15,092 nt of DNA from JAWWPY01 sp964412845. Lineage in GTDB: Bacteria > Actinomycetota > Actinomycetes > Streptosporangiales > Streptosporangiaceae. The position numbers and the translations under genes were made by a program. How positions within the stretch are numbered: position 1 is the stretch's first letter; each line of letters starts with the position of its first letter. The notes beneath the pieces were generated by a model. The model saw nothing but the letters and a program-made list of their open reading frames with translations. It was not told the DNA's origin and ran no database searches. The stretch is taken from positions 1 to 15,092 of the forward strand of contig CAYPQM010000162.1 in the NCBI GenBank assembly GCA_964412845.1, given 5' to 3'. Positions 1-6,560 of this stretch are shown here, piece after piece.

Positions 1-1213
1 CCAGGACTGTGGGCCGCGGTGGCCGCATGGTGTCATCTGGTTCCGTCGGCCATCCGGGCGAGATGGTCACCCGCTGATGAGCTCCGTCGGCTGACACAAG
101 GTAGGTGTCCTCGGACTTGGCGCCGCCGGGCAGGCTCGGATTCCAGGCCACCGCGTGACCAGCCCGGACCGGCTCGCCGTACCAGCGCGATCCGCGCTGG
201 CCCGGCGCGATCTCGAACTCCCGCTGCGCGAATCCGATCGGGCCGCCCTGGTAGTGACCGGACCAGCCGCCCGGGGCGCCGGCCTGGGTGTAGGCCGCAT
301 CCAGCGCGTCCAGTGCCGCTCCGTAGCTGGTGCCGGGCGTGCAGCCGGACAGCACCGCGTCCTCGATGGCCAGCACCTTGCGGCGCAGCGCGGCGTAGCC
401 CGGATCGAGCGGGGCCGACGCCGCGAAGCGGGTGGCTGCGGCGTGCAGCCCGGCGCGCCGCGCGACGACGACCGCCATGGCCAGGCGGTGGACCGGCGCT
501 CCGACGGCCATCGGGTGGCGGTACCGCTCAAGCCGGTCGTCGCCGCCCACGATCAGGACCGGGGCATCGGCGCCGCTGGCCTCAAGGAGCGCAGCGCAGC
601 GAGCCTGAATATCCAGGTCACGCTCACCTGGGCGCCATTGCGCCAGGGCCGACTGGAGCGAGGCCGCCGCATCGGCGCCGAGGTCGGCCAAGTCGGCCTG
701 CTCGGCGGGTGACAGCACCAGCCGGAGCGCCGTCAGGTCGGCCGACGCGTCGAAGCCGAAGGCGGGGTGGCCATCGGAGGCCAGCTCCGAGGCGGGCGCG
801 CCAGCCAATGACTCGGCGGCGGCAACGAAGCCTTCCGGCTGATGCCACGGAACCTCGGCCAGTTCGCCGAAGCCGTGCCGGGCCGGATCGTATTCGGCCC
901 TGACCCGGTCCGCCTCCACCTGCGTGGTGATCAGGCCGGCCCCCGCAGCCGAGATGACCACCCAGACCAGGTCCACGCGGGCGGCCCGGTCGACCGGCGG
1001 CGCCACCCCGCCGGATGCCCAGGCCACGGCGGCCGGCCCGGTCAGCACGAGCCCGGCTGGGCTGTTGCTGGCGGGCCGCTCCCGTGCGCGCGAGCCCGGC
1101 CCGGGCGAGCCCTGTCCCGGTGACCCCTGCGCTTGCAGCCACTGGGTGGCGCGCCGAACAGCCGCCTCGGCCCGGGCGACACTTCGCTGATGACGTTCGG
1201 TACTACCGAACAC
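1..1213 (-). CDS. M24-family 'pita-bread' protein with degenerate metal site, 3' end outside the window
   Basis: This reading frame is open from a GTG at 1213 down to the window edge (404 codons, no stop), so the C-terminus is missing but probably near. Residues about 52-70 (LVLTGPAAVAWASGG) match the start of creatinase/prolidase N-terminal domains. Residues about 198-375 resemble the M24 fold, including GHYQGGPIGF (319-328) and AWNPSLPGGAKSEDT (356-370). In metal-dependent M24 peptidases two Asp and a Glu of the EPG motif bind metal. By my alignment these are replaced here (VVVARRAGLHAAATRF at 248-263; Asn358), while His320 and Glu368 remain, somewhat like metal-independent creatinase. Residues 29-50 are a Gly/Pro/Ser-rich insert. 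The GTG is the only plausible in-frame start before codon 56. It lacks a ribosome binding site but lies about 8 nt from a TATATC box, so leaderless translation is inferred. It is divergent from the IclR gene and probably under its control. Its substrate is unknown. Confidence 0.78.
   Translation of the reverse strand, partial: MFGSTERHQRSVARAEAAVRRATQWLQAQGSPGQGSPGPGSRARERPASNSPAGLVLTGPAAVAWASGGVAPPVDRAARVDLVWVVISAAGAGLITTQVEADRVRAEYDPARHGFGELAEVPWHQPEGFVAAAESLAGAPASELASDGHPAFGFDASADLTALRLVLSPAEQADLADLGADAAASLQSALAQWRPGERDLDIQARCAALLEASGADAPVLIVGGDDRLERYRHPMAVGAPVHRLAMAVVVARRAGLHAAATRFAASAPLDPGYAALRRKVLAIEDAVLSGCTPGTSYGAALDALDAAYTQAGAPGGWSGHYQGGPIGFAQREFEIAPGQRGSRWYGEPVRAGHAVAWNPSLPGGAKSEDTYLVSADGAHQRVTISPGWPTEPDDTMRPPRPTVL
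1195..1211. promoter_or_regulatory. Operator palindrome 1, probable IclR site
   Basis: GTTCGGTACTACCGAAC is a perfect inverted repeat with 8-bp arms around one central base. The same arms recur at 1297-1313, on the other side of the divergent promoter region and just upstream of an IclR regulator gene. It abuts the proposed GTG start of the leftward M24 gene, so a bound regulator would block that transcript at its first bases. IclR-family operators are typically palindromes of this size. The assignment to this IclR protein is inference from position. Confidence 0.8.
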
Positions 1214-1227
1214 CGTTGTGTGATATA
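1214..1227 (-). promoter_or_regulatory. Possible -10 element of the leftward M24 gene
   Basis: On the minus strand TATATC (1227-1222) lies about 8 nt upstream of the GTG at 1213, the spacing expected for a leaderless actinobacterial transcript. About 17 nt further upstream is TAGTTC, only a weak -35. The call rests on spacing and AT content. Confidence 0.35.
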
Positions 1228-1296
1228 GAATCACCCAGGTAACAGAACTATTGTTTATGGACCCTGTCAAGGAGTGTTACCGCTTCTTGATCATGC

Positions 1297-1313
1297 GTTC
1301 GGTAATACCGAAC
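1297..1313. promoter_or_regulatory. Operator palindrome 2, probable IclR site
   Basis: GTTCGGTAATACCGAAC is a perfect inverted repeat differing from palindrome 1 only at the central base. Its centre is 102 bp from the first, close to ten helical turns. It ends 22 bp before the GTG of the IclR gene, so autoregulation of the IclR-dehydrogenase operon is the natural reading. A weak promoter could lie just upstream (TTGTTT 1251-1256 and TGTTAC 1275-1280), which would put the site just downstream of the transcription start. Confidence 0.8.
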
Positions 1314-1335
1314 ATTCTTGCGCGGAGGTGCGCGA

Positions 1336-2172
1336 GTGCAGTCGGAGCGGGGCGTCGATGACGAGGTCGCCGGCCGGTACACAGTCCGCAGCGTCGCCCG
1401 GGCCCTGCGGCTGCTGGAGATCGTGGCCGACGGGCCACCGGACGGGCAGTCGCTCAGCGACCTGGCCCGGGCCCTCGGCACATCCAAGAGCACGACACTG
1501 GCGCTGGCCCGCACGCTCGCCGCGGCCGGCCTGCTGCGCGACGTCCGGCCCGGGCCCCGGTACACGCTGGGCACGGCGCTGATCAGGCTGGGCGACATCG
1601 CCCACGATCAGCTCCCGATCGGCGGCTTGTGCCGGCCGCTGCTGGTCGAGATGGCTGACCTCACCAAGATGACCGCCCGGGTGGCCATCAGCGAAGGCGG
1701 ATTCCCCGTCTTCATCGAGCGGGTGGACGGGCCGGGCAGCGTCAGGTTCCACACCCCGCTGGGCCAGCGTGAGGTCCCTTACGCGTCCGCGGCGGGCAAG
1801 GCCATTCTCGCCACGATGAGCGAGCCGGAGGTCCGGGCGCTGTGCGGGCAGACTGGCCTGCAGGCCAGGACGGCGCACACCATCACCGACGTCGACTCGC
1901 TCCTGGACAACCTGGCCCTGGCCCGCGGGCACGGCTTCGCCGTGGATGACGAAGAGGACGCGGAAGGGGTCATCTGCGTCGGCGCGGCGTTCTTCGGCTA
2001 CGACGGATCCTGCGCCGGGGCGGTCAGCGTGACCGGAATCAAGGGTGACCTGCCCGCGTGGCGGATGAATGAGCTGGGCCAGACCATGCGCCAGTATGCC
2101 GACCGGGTCTCCGGGATCCTCGGCGGCGCCCGGTACGCCGACCAGAAGCTGGCCATCGAGGCCAGGTCATGA
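1336..2172 (+). CDS. IclR-family transcriptional regulator
   Basis: A 278-residue protein with the IclR layout. An N-terminal winged helix-turn-helix covers about residues 14-80 (SVARALRLLEIV; LSDLARALGTSKSTTLALARTL, where wHTH recognition-helix residues lie; then PRYTLG). A C-terminal effector-binding domain follows, with the usual AAGKAILATM and EEDAEGVICVGAAFF segments. The GTG at 1336 is chosen because GGAGGT (1324-1329) precedes it at ideal spacing; an in-frame TTG at 1318 lies upstream of that site and is unlikely. The stop overlaps the next gene's ATG (ATGA), so the dehydrogenase is translationally coupled. Two matching palindromes lie upstream. IclR proteins sense small organic acids, sugar acids or aromatics; the ligand here cannot be read from sequence. 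Confidence 0.95.
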   Translation: MQSERGVDDEVAGRYTVRSVARALRLLEIVADGPPDGQSLSDLARALGTSKSTTLALARTLAAAGLLRDVRPGPRYTLGTALIRLGDIAHDQLPIGGLCRPLLVEMADLTKMTARVAISEGGFPVFIERVDGPGSVRFHTPLGQREVPYASAAGKAILATMSEPEVRALCGQTGLQARTAHTITDVDSLLDNLALARGHGFAVDDEEDAEGVICVGAAFFGYDGSCAGAVSVTGIKGDLPAWRMNELGQTMRQYADRVSGILGGARYADQKLAIEARS

Positions 2173-3197
2173 CGGCCCAGATGACGACGGCCCCGGTCAA
2201 GCCAGCACCCGGCAGCGGCCTGGTGGTGGTGGCACCGGGCGACGTCCGGCTGCAGCGGCGGCCGCCGCTGATCCCGGCCGGCGGCGAACTGCTCGTTGAA
2301 CCGGACCTGGTCGGGCTGTGCGGCACTGACCTGGAGATCATCGACGGCCTGATCGATCCCGCGTACATCCGGTACCCGCTCGCGCTGGGACACGAGTGGA
2401 CCGGGTTCGTGGCCGGTGACTCGCCGCTGGCCGGCCGCCGGGTGGTCGTCGAGGGCATCATCGGCTGCGGTCACTGTGCCGGCTGCAGCGCGGGCGAGAC
2501 CAACCTGTGCGACACCTACGACGAGATCGGGTTCACCCGGGACGGGGCCGCGGCCGGCCAGATCGCTGTCCCGGCGCGGCTGGCGCACCCGCTCGAACCG
2601 GCGGTGGCGGCGCAGGACGCGGTGCTGACCGAGCCGTCGGCCGTCGTCTACCGGGGGCTGGTCCGGGCCGGTGTCACACCCGGCGGCCGGGCCCTGGTGA
2701 TCGGCGACGGGACAATCGCCCTGCTGGCCGTGACGCTGCTGAGCTTGTGGTCTCCAGCCGAGATCATCATGCTCGGGCGGCGCCCGGGGCAGGCGGCACT
2801 GGCCGCCGCCTCGGGGGCGACCCGGTTCGTGACCGAGCCGGCGGGCGCGGGCGGCTTCGACCTGGTCGTGGAGGCGGCGGGCGCGGCGGAGGCGGCCGCG
2901 GTGGCGCTCGCGGCGGCCCGCCGGGGGGGCACCGTATTGCTCCTCGGCCTGCCCCCGCACGGACAGACCGTCGCCCTGGCGCCGGATGACGTGGTCAACA
3001 ACGACCTGGCCATCCTGGGCAGCTTCGGCTACACCGCACGCGCCTGGCGCGATGTGGTCACCCTGCTGAACTCGGGCCAGTTCCGGCCGGGATTCCTGGT
3101 CACCCACCGCTACCCGCTGGCCGACTGGGAACAGGCCATCGCGAGCCTGCGCGGCGCGGACAGCCCGCGCGGCAAGGTCCTGCTGGAGATCCGCTGA
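2169..3197 (+). CDS. Zinc-dependent medium-chain alcohol/polyol dehydrogenase
   Basis: A 342-residue cytoplasmic MDR enzyme expected to oxidise a secondary alcohol or polyol with NAD(P). Catalytic zinc ligands are visible: Cys51 in GLCGTD, His75-Glu76 in GHEW, and Glu155 in TEPSA. The structural zinc lobe is intact, with Cys100, Cys103, Cys106 and Cys114 in the usual C-x2-C-x2-C-x7-C spacing. The Rossmann segment is VIGDGTIALLAV (about 177-188), with Ala instead of the third Gly. The second strand ends MLGRR, without the acidic residue that favours NAD, so NADP use is possible. The length is typical. It resembles threonine/sorbitol/galactitol-phosphate dehydrogenases, but the substrate is not decidable. 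It is the second gene of the IclR operon (4-nt overlap), and a strong hairpin follows its stop. Confidence 0.93.
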   Translation: MTAQMTTAPVKPAPGSGLVVVAPGDVRLQRRPPLIPAGGELLVEPDLVGLCGTDLEIIDGLIDPAYIRYPLALGHEWTGFVAGDSPLAGRRVVVEGIIGCGHCAGCSAGETNLCDTYDEIGFTRDGAAAGQIAVPARLAHPLEPAVAAQDAVLTEPSAVVYRGLVRAGVTPGGRALVIGDGTIALLAVTLLSLWSPAEIIMLGRRPGQAALAAASGATRFVTEPAGAGGFDLVVEAAGAAEAAAVALAAARRGGTVLLLGLPPHGQTVALAPDDVVNNDLAILGSFGYTARAWRDVVTLLNSGQFRPGFLVTHRYPLADWEQAIASLRGADSPRGKVLLEIR

Positions 3198-3233
3198 CGC
3201 ACCGGGATCACTCGGCCCGGATCGCCCGGTGCG
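3198..3233 (+). terminator. Intrinsic terminator hairpin after the dehydrogenase
   Basis: CGCACCGGG (3198-3206) pairs perfectly with CCCGGTGCG (3225-3233), giving a 9-bp GC-rich stem with an 18-nt loop, directly after the stop codon. There is no U-tract, which is normal for high-GC actinobacteria. Confidence 0.7.
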
Positions 3234-3593
3234 CAGCCGCGCCGCGTGGACACCGATAGAACCGGGCATGCTGGTACCCCCACGGGATAACGCCGCGCCG
3301 GCACGATACCTTCAGAGGGTGCCCTGACCAGCATCGATAGGCCAGCTTGGCATAGTTAGAGCCGGTTTTAGCGGACGTTAATGCGGAGATATTAAAAAGG
3401 GACGAGGTGCCTTCGGGGATGAAGCCGGTTAAATCGCACAAAATTAACACGCCCTAATGACTGCCAGCACTTAACCTCGACGACCCGGGTAAGCAGACGC
3501 TATGACCGTGCTAATCCGGCCGATGCTGCTGGCGGCTTGATGGCCAGGCGACCGCGCGCTGAGGGGCCAGCGTCCATCTTCAGGGGGGTTGCG
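3234..3593. other. AT-rich non-coding spacer with the probable kinase promoter region
   Basis: No convincing gene lies here. Bases about 3340-3475 are much richer in A/T than the rest of the window (TTTTA, ATATTAAAAA, ACAAAATTAAC), as expected of a regulatory region. AGCCGGTT occurs twice (3360-3367 and 3423-3430), 63 bp apart, each followed by an A/T-rich stretch. TATTAA at 3390-3395 could be a -10 box, but no good -35 is seen. A short imperfect hairpin lies at 3312-3327. I recognise no riboswitch class. Confidence 0.45.
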
Positions 3594-4766
3594 ATGGTCA
3601 AGACCAAGCTGCAGCCACAGGGGCGGCCGGGAAGCGAGCCGCTGAGCGAGCTCAAGCTCACCTGCATGAGCAACCTGCTGTCCGCCACGCAGGAGCGCGT
3701 GTACTTCAAGGACCTGCTGAGCCGGTTCCTCTTCGTCAACGCGGGCTGGATCGCCGCGTGCGCGCCGGGCCGGGCCGCCGAGGATCTGGTCGGGAAGACG
3801 GACTTCGAGGTCTTCAGCGACCAGCACGCCTCCGCCGCGCTCAAGGACGAGCAGCAGATTATCCGCACCGGCGAGCCGATCGTCGGGAAGGTAGAGCGAG
3901 AGACCTACAGCGGGCGGCCGGACGCCTGGGTGTCCACCACGAAGATGCCGCTCCGGGACGAGCGCGGCCAGATCATCGGCACCTTCGGGATCTCCCGCGA
4001 CGTCACCGCGCAGATCAGGGCGGAGGAGTCGCTGGCCCATCAGGCTCTGGAGCTGAGCACCCAGAACGAGCGCCTGCGTGAGCTGGACGGGCTGAAGGAC
4101 GAGTTCATCGCCCTGGTCTCGCATGAACTGCGGACTCCGCTGTCCTCGATCATCGGCTACGTCGAACTGCTCAGGGAGGAGGGCACCGGCGGGCTGAACG
4201 CCGCCTACTTCGCCGAGGTGATCGAGCGGAACGCGCAGCGCCTCATGCGCCTAGTCGGCGACCTGCTATTCCTGTCCCGGATCCAGTCGGGACGGATCGC
4301 GGTGGACCTGCGCAGCGCGGACCTGGCCGACATCGCCGCCGAGGCGGTGGAGGAGATGCGCCCCGAGGCGCAGCGTAAGCACATCGACCTGTCCCTCTCC
4401 ACCGGCGCTGTCCCCCGCTTCGCGGTCGACCCGATACGCATCGCCCAGCTACTCGGCAACCTCATCTCCAACGCGGTGAAGTTCACCCCGGACCGCGGGA
4501 AAGTCAAGGTCAGGCTCAGGATGGATGGAGACCAGGCGGTAATCGAGGTGGCCGACACGGGCATCGGCATCCCCGCGGCTGACCTGGAGCATATCTTCGA
4601 GCGCTTCTTCCGCACGGCCACTGCCACCCGGGAGGCGATCCCGGGCTCCGGCCTGGGGCTGACCATCACCAAGGCCATCGTGGAAGCGCACAACGGCACA
4701 ATCTCCGTGGCCAGCGACGAGGGCCGCGGCAGCACGTTCACGATCCGCCTTCCGGTCCGGCCCTAG
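3594..4766 (+). CDS. Orphan soluble PAS-domain sensor histidine kinase
   Basis: A 390-residue protein. Residues about 35-140 form a PAS sensor domain (VYFKDLLSRFLFVN, ending GTFGISRDVTAQI as PAS/PAC segments do). A short helical linker (about 141-168) leads to the HisKA helix with the phospho-acceptor His177 in SHELRTPLSSIIGY. The ATPase domain has the N box (NLISNAVKF, Asn293), G1 (DTGIGI, 321-326), F box (FERFF, 335-339) and G2 (GSGLGL, 351-356). No membrane segment or signal peptide is seen, so it should sense a cytoplasmic signal or bound cofactor. The ATG at 3594 is preferred over start codons at 3537/3540 because AGGGGGG lies just upstream. No response regulator adjoins it. The envelope operon begins about 125 bp downstream on the same strand, so a regulatory link is possible but unproven. 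Confidence 0.95.
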   Translation: MVKTKLQPQGRPGSEPLSELKLTCMSNLLSATQERVYFKDLLSRFLFVNAGWIAACAPGRAAEDLVGKTDFEVFSDQHASAALKDEQQIIRTGEPIVGKVERETYSGRPDAWVSTTKMPLRDERGQIIGTFGISRDVTAQIRAEESLAHQALELSTQNERLRELDGLKDEFIALVSHELRTPLSSIIGYVELLREEGTGGLNAAYFAEVIERNAQRLMRLVGDLLFLSRIQSGRIAVDLRSADLADIAAEAVEEMRPEAQRKHIDLSLSTGAVPRFAVDPIRIAQLLGNLISNAVKFTPDRGKVKVRLRMDGDQAVIEVADTGIGIPAADLEHIFERFFRTATATREAIPGSGLGLTITKAIVEAHNGTISVASDEGRGSTFTIRLPVRP

Positions 4767-4797
4767 CGGCGGCGAACCGCCCATGCGGCACCGCATG
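4767..4797 (+). terminator. Candidate terminator hairpin after the kinase
   Basis: CATGCGG (4782-4788) and CCGCATG (4791-4797) form a 7-bp inverted repeat shortly after the kinase stop, preceded by a smaller GCGG...CCGC repeat. In practice the loop would open to four or more bases. There is no U-tract. Confidence 0.45.
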
Positions 4798-4892
4798 CTG
4801 GTCCCCGGCCAGTGTGGATAACCTAGAGTATCCGAACTGTTACTCTCAGCTACAGAACCCTGCGCAGCGACAAGTCGGAACGGGGACCCGCT

Positions 4893-5630
4893 ATGCCGCG
4901 CATATCCAGATACGCGCTAGTACGGCAGATGGCAGCTATGGCGATCTTGGGCATCGCCGCGCTGGTCAGCAAGCCCGGAATAGCTCTCGCTTACGGCCCC
5001 CCGCCACCACCGCCGCCGACACCGGTCCGAGGCGGTTACTACTGCGTCGTGACCAGCCAGACGCTTGGTCCTGCGGGCCAACTCATCGGGCCCCTCCGGC
5101 TGACCGGAATGGTGGCCAGGCTCGGCGATTCCAGCGGCGCCTTCCCCGCCGGGGCCCAGATCACGGTAACCGAACCATATGCGAGCAGCAGTGACTGCCA
5201 GGGCGGCCCGGGCATCGGCAACGCCGGCTTCGCGGGGTACCGGGCAGTGGGCGGGGTGGGCATTCTCATCCAGCGCAACGAGTCAGCGTACCGGGGAACC
5301 TTCCGCAAGCCGCTCGCCCTCCACCTGGCCTCACGATCGATCACCCGGTCCAGCCTCGTCGTGGTGTGGAGCGGCACGCGCTTCGTGAAAGTGCCGCATG
5401 CCGTGATCGGTCGCGGGTCGGCCAGCATCCGTGTGGACGCCAACTCCGACCTGGCGGTCCTGACCCGGGTCAGCACCCGGCACGGGCCGGCGGCCGCCAG
5501 GGCGCCGGAACCTGGCGGGGAATTCCTCGCCGCGTTCTTCCTCACCCGGCCCGGCTCGCCGCTGCCCGGCCTCGGCGTGGTGGCACCAGCGTGGCTGGCC
5601 GCATTTGCTGCCCGCGGTCACGGTCCGTGA
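4893..5630 (+). CDS. Secreted proline-rich hypothetical protein
   Basis: A 245-residue protein of unknown function. The N-terminus has basic residues, a hydrophobic core (about 12-32) and a probable signal peptidase I site after ALA (residue 33). The mature protein opens with seven prolines (YGPPPPPPPTP), a likely extended spacer. Cys51 and Cys102 are the only cysteines in the mature chain and could form a disulphide. The stretch GPAGQL...GAFPAGAQITVTEP (about 59-95) is reminiscent of actinobacterial secreted beta-sandwich proteins with a GPAGG-to-PAGAF pattern; this is a weak recollection, not a family call. No sortase motif or clear C-terminal anchor is present. GGGGA lies 6-10 bases before the ATG. 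It is the first gene of the four-gene envelope operon, 45 bp ahead of the lipoprotein gene. Confidence 0.82.
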   Translation: MPRISRYALVRQMAAMAILGIAALVSKPGIALAYGPPPPPPPTPVRGGYYCVVTSQTLGPAGQLIGPLRLTGMVARLGDSSGAFPAGAQITVTEPYASSSDCQGGPGIGNAGFAGYRAVGGVGILIQRNESAYRGTFRKPLALHLASRSITRSSLVVVWSGTRFVKVPHAVIGRGSASIRVDANSDLAVLTRVSTRHGPAAARAPEPGGEFLAAFFLTRPGSPLPGLGVVAPAWLAAFAARGHGP

Positions 5631-5675
5631 TGAACAGCCCGTTCCGGCTACCACCACCAGAAGGGAATACATGCC

Positions 5676-6560
5676 ATGGCGGGTGCGCCGCGCCGCATCA
5701 CGGCAGTCGCAGCGCTCATGTCAGCCGCCCTCGTCCTGGCTGCCTGCGGCACCTCGGCGAGTACGCGGAACCCAGCTCCGGCCAGGGTCGCGCCGGAACG
5801 TATCGTGCCTGCCCCGAGGAACCTGATGGCCGCCGCCGCGCCGCAGGCCAACGGGATCCTGTGGACCCTCGCCGGCGCTTCGAGCGCGGGCCTGTTCGAA
5901 GTCGACTCATCCAGCGGGAAGGTGTCCGGCAGCGTCTCGGTGAGCAAAGCCGCGCACTCCGTCGCCGAATCTTCCACTGGCGTGCTCGGCCTCGCCCTCG
6001 GCACTGACCGCTCAGGAGCACTGGAGCTGCTCGACGGACGTACCGCGAAGGTCATCCGGACCGTCGCCCTTCCCGCACCTGCCCGCCAGGTGGTGGTGGG
6101 AAGCGACGGAACGACGTTCTACGTCCTGACCACCTGGGCCGCGTCCGCCAGCGTGACAATCGTGAATTCCGCCAACGGCACGATTCATGGCAGCGTCCCG
6201 GTACCCGCGGATACGGCGTCTATCGCGCCAGACGTCCAGCAGTCCACTATCTATTCGCTGCAGGAGAACGGGATTGTCAGTGAGACCGACATCTCCGGTG
6301 GACGGGTTGTCGCGAAATTCCCAGTGGGCGCCGCGGGCAGATCACTGGTCCTGAGCCCGGATGGCGGCACGCTTTATGTGTTGAAAGGTTCTCGTGCGGT
6401 GTCGAACGTGGCCGTGGTCGACCTGCGCACCGAGAGCGTCCGCCGGGTCCTCCCGACGCCGCGCCATTGCCTCGAACTGCTCATCTCAGCCAGCGGCAAT
6501 CAGCTCTACGAGGTAGTGGGAACGCCGGGCTACGGGAACATCCAGATCTTTGCCCTCTAG
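5676..6560 (+). CDS. Lipoprotein with a YncE-like beta-propeller
   Basis: A 294-residue protein. A lipoprotein signal is clear: a hydrophobic stretch ending in the lipobox VLAAC, with Cys24 as the predicted lipid-modified residue, then a Ser/Ala/Pro-rich spacer. From about residue 55 it shows degenerate repeats of 40-45 residues typical of YncE/NHL-type propellers, such as VVVGSDGTTFYVLTT, LVLSPDGGTLYVLKGS and LLISASGNQLYEVVGT, each a strand, a DG turn and a LYV strand. About six or seven blades would fit. Such proteins usually bind partners or ligands outside the membrane and have no catalytic motif. The ATG at 5676 follows AAGGGA (5661-5666). Its 3' end overlaps the next start by 11 nt, so it should be co-translated with the membrane protein. 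Confidence 0.9.
   Translation: MAGAPRRITAVAALMSAALVLAACGTSASTRNPAPARVAPERIVPAPRNLMAAAAPQANGILWTLAGASSAGLFEVDSSSGKVSGSVSVSKAAHSVAESSTGVLGLALGTDRSGALELLDGRTAKVIRTVALPAPARQVVVGSDGTTFYVLTTWAASASVTIVNSANGTIHGSVPVPADTASIAPDVQQSTIYSLQENGIVSETDISGGRVVAKFPVGAAGRSLVLSPDGGTLYVLKGSRAVSNVAVVDLRTESVRRVLPTPRHCLELLISASGNQLYEVVGTPGYGNIQIFAL

Noticed and set aside
19..903. A 294-codon plus-strand frame opposite the M24 gene
   Set aside because: Composition is Arg/Pro/Ala/Gly-rich with no motif, as expected of an antisense shadow in high-GC DNA. The minus-strand frame gives a recognisable protein.
1998..3269. A 423-codon minus-strand frame across the dehydrogenase
   Set aside because: Low-complexity Arg/Gln/Gly/Ala composition, no family motif, and it lies opposite a clear MDR enzyme with intact zinc ligands.
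3395..3435. Riboswitch-like look of the stretch around GGTGCCTTCGGGGATGAAG
   Set aside because: It does not fit the cores I know for cobalamin, SAM, TPP, glycine or c-di-AMP riboswitches, and the only stem is four base pairs.
3208..3450. An 80-codon minus-strand frame in the AT-rich spacer
   Set aside because: Composition looks less shadow-like than others, but it overlaps the terminator, has no recognisable motif and no clear ribosome binding site.
4816..4845. GGATA...TATCC and GAGTA...TACTC repeats upstream of the secreted-protein gene
   Set aside because: Five-base arms with 8-10 base spacers are expected by chance in a region this size.
5618..5630. Palindrome TCACGGTCCGTGA at the end of the secreted-protein gene
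   Set aside because: Arms are six bases with a one-base centre, the site is coding up to the stop codon, and it lies inside the operon where termination is not expected.
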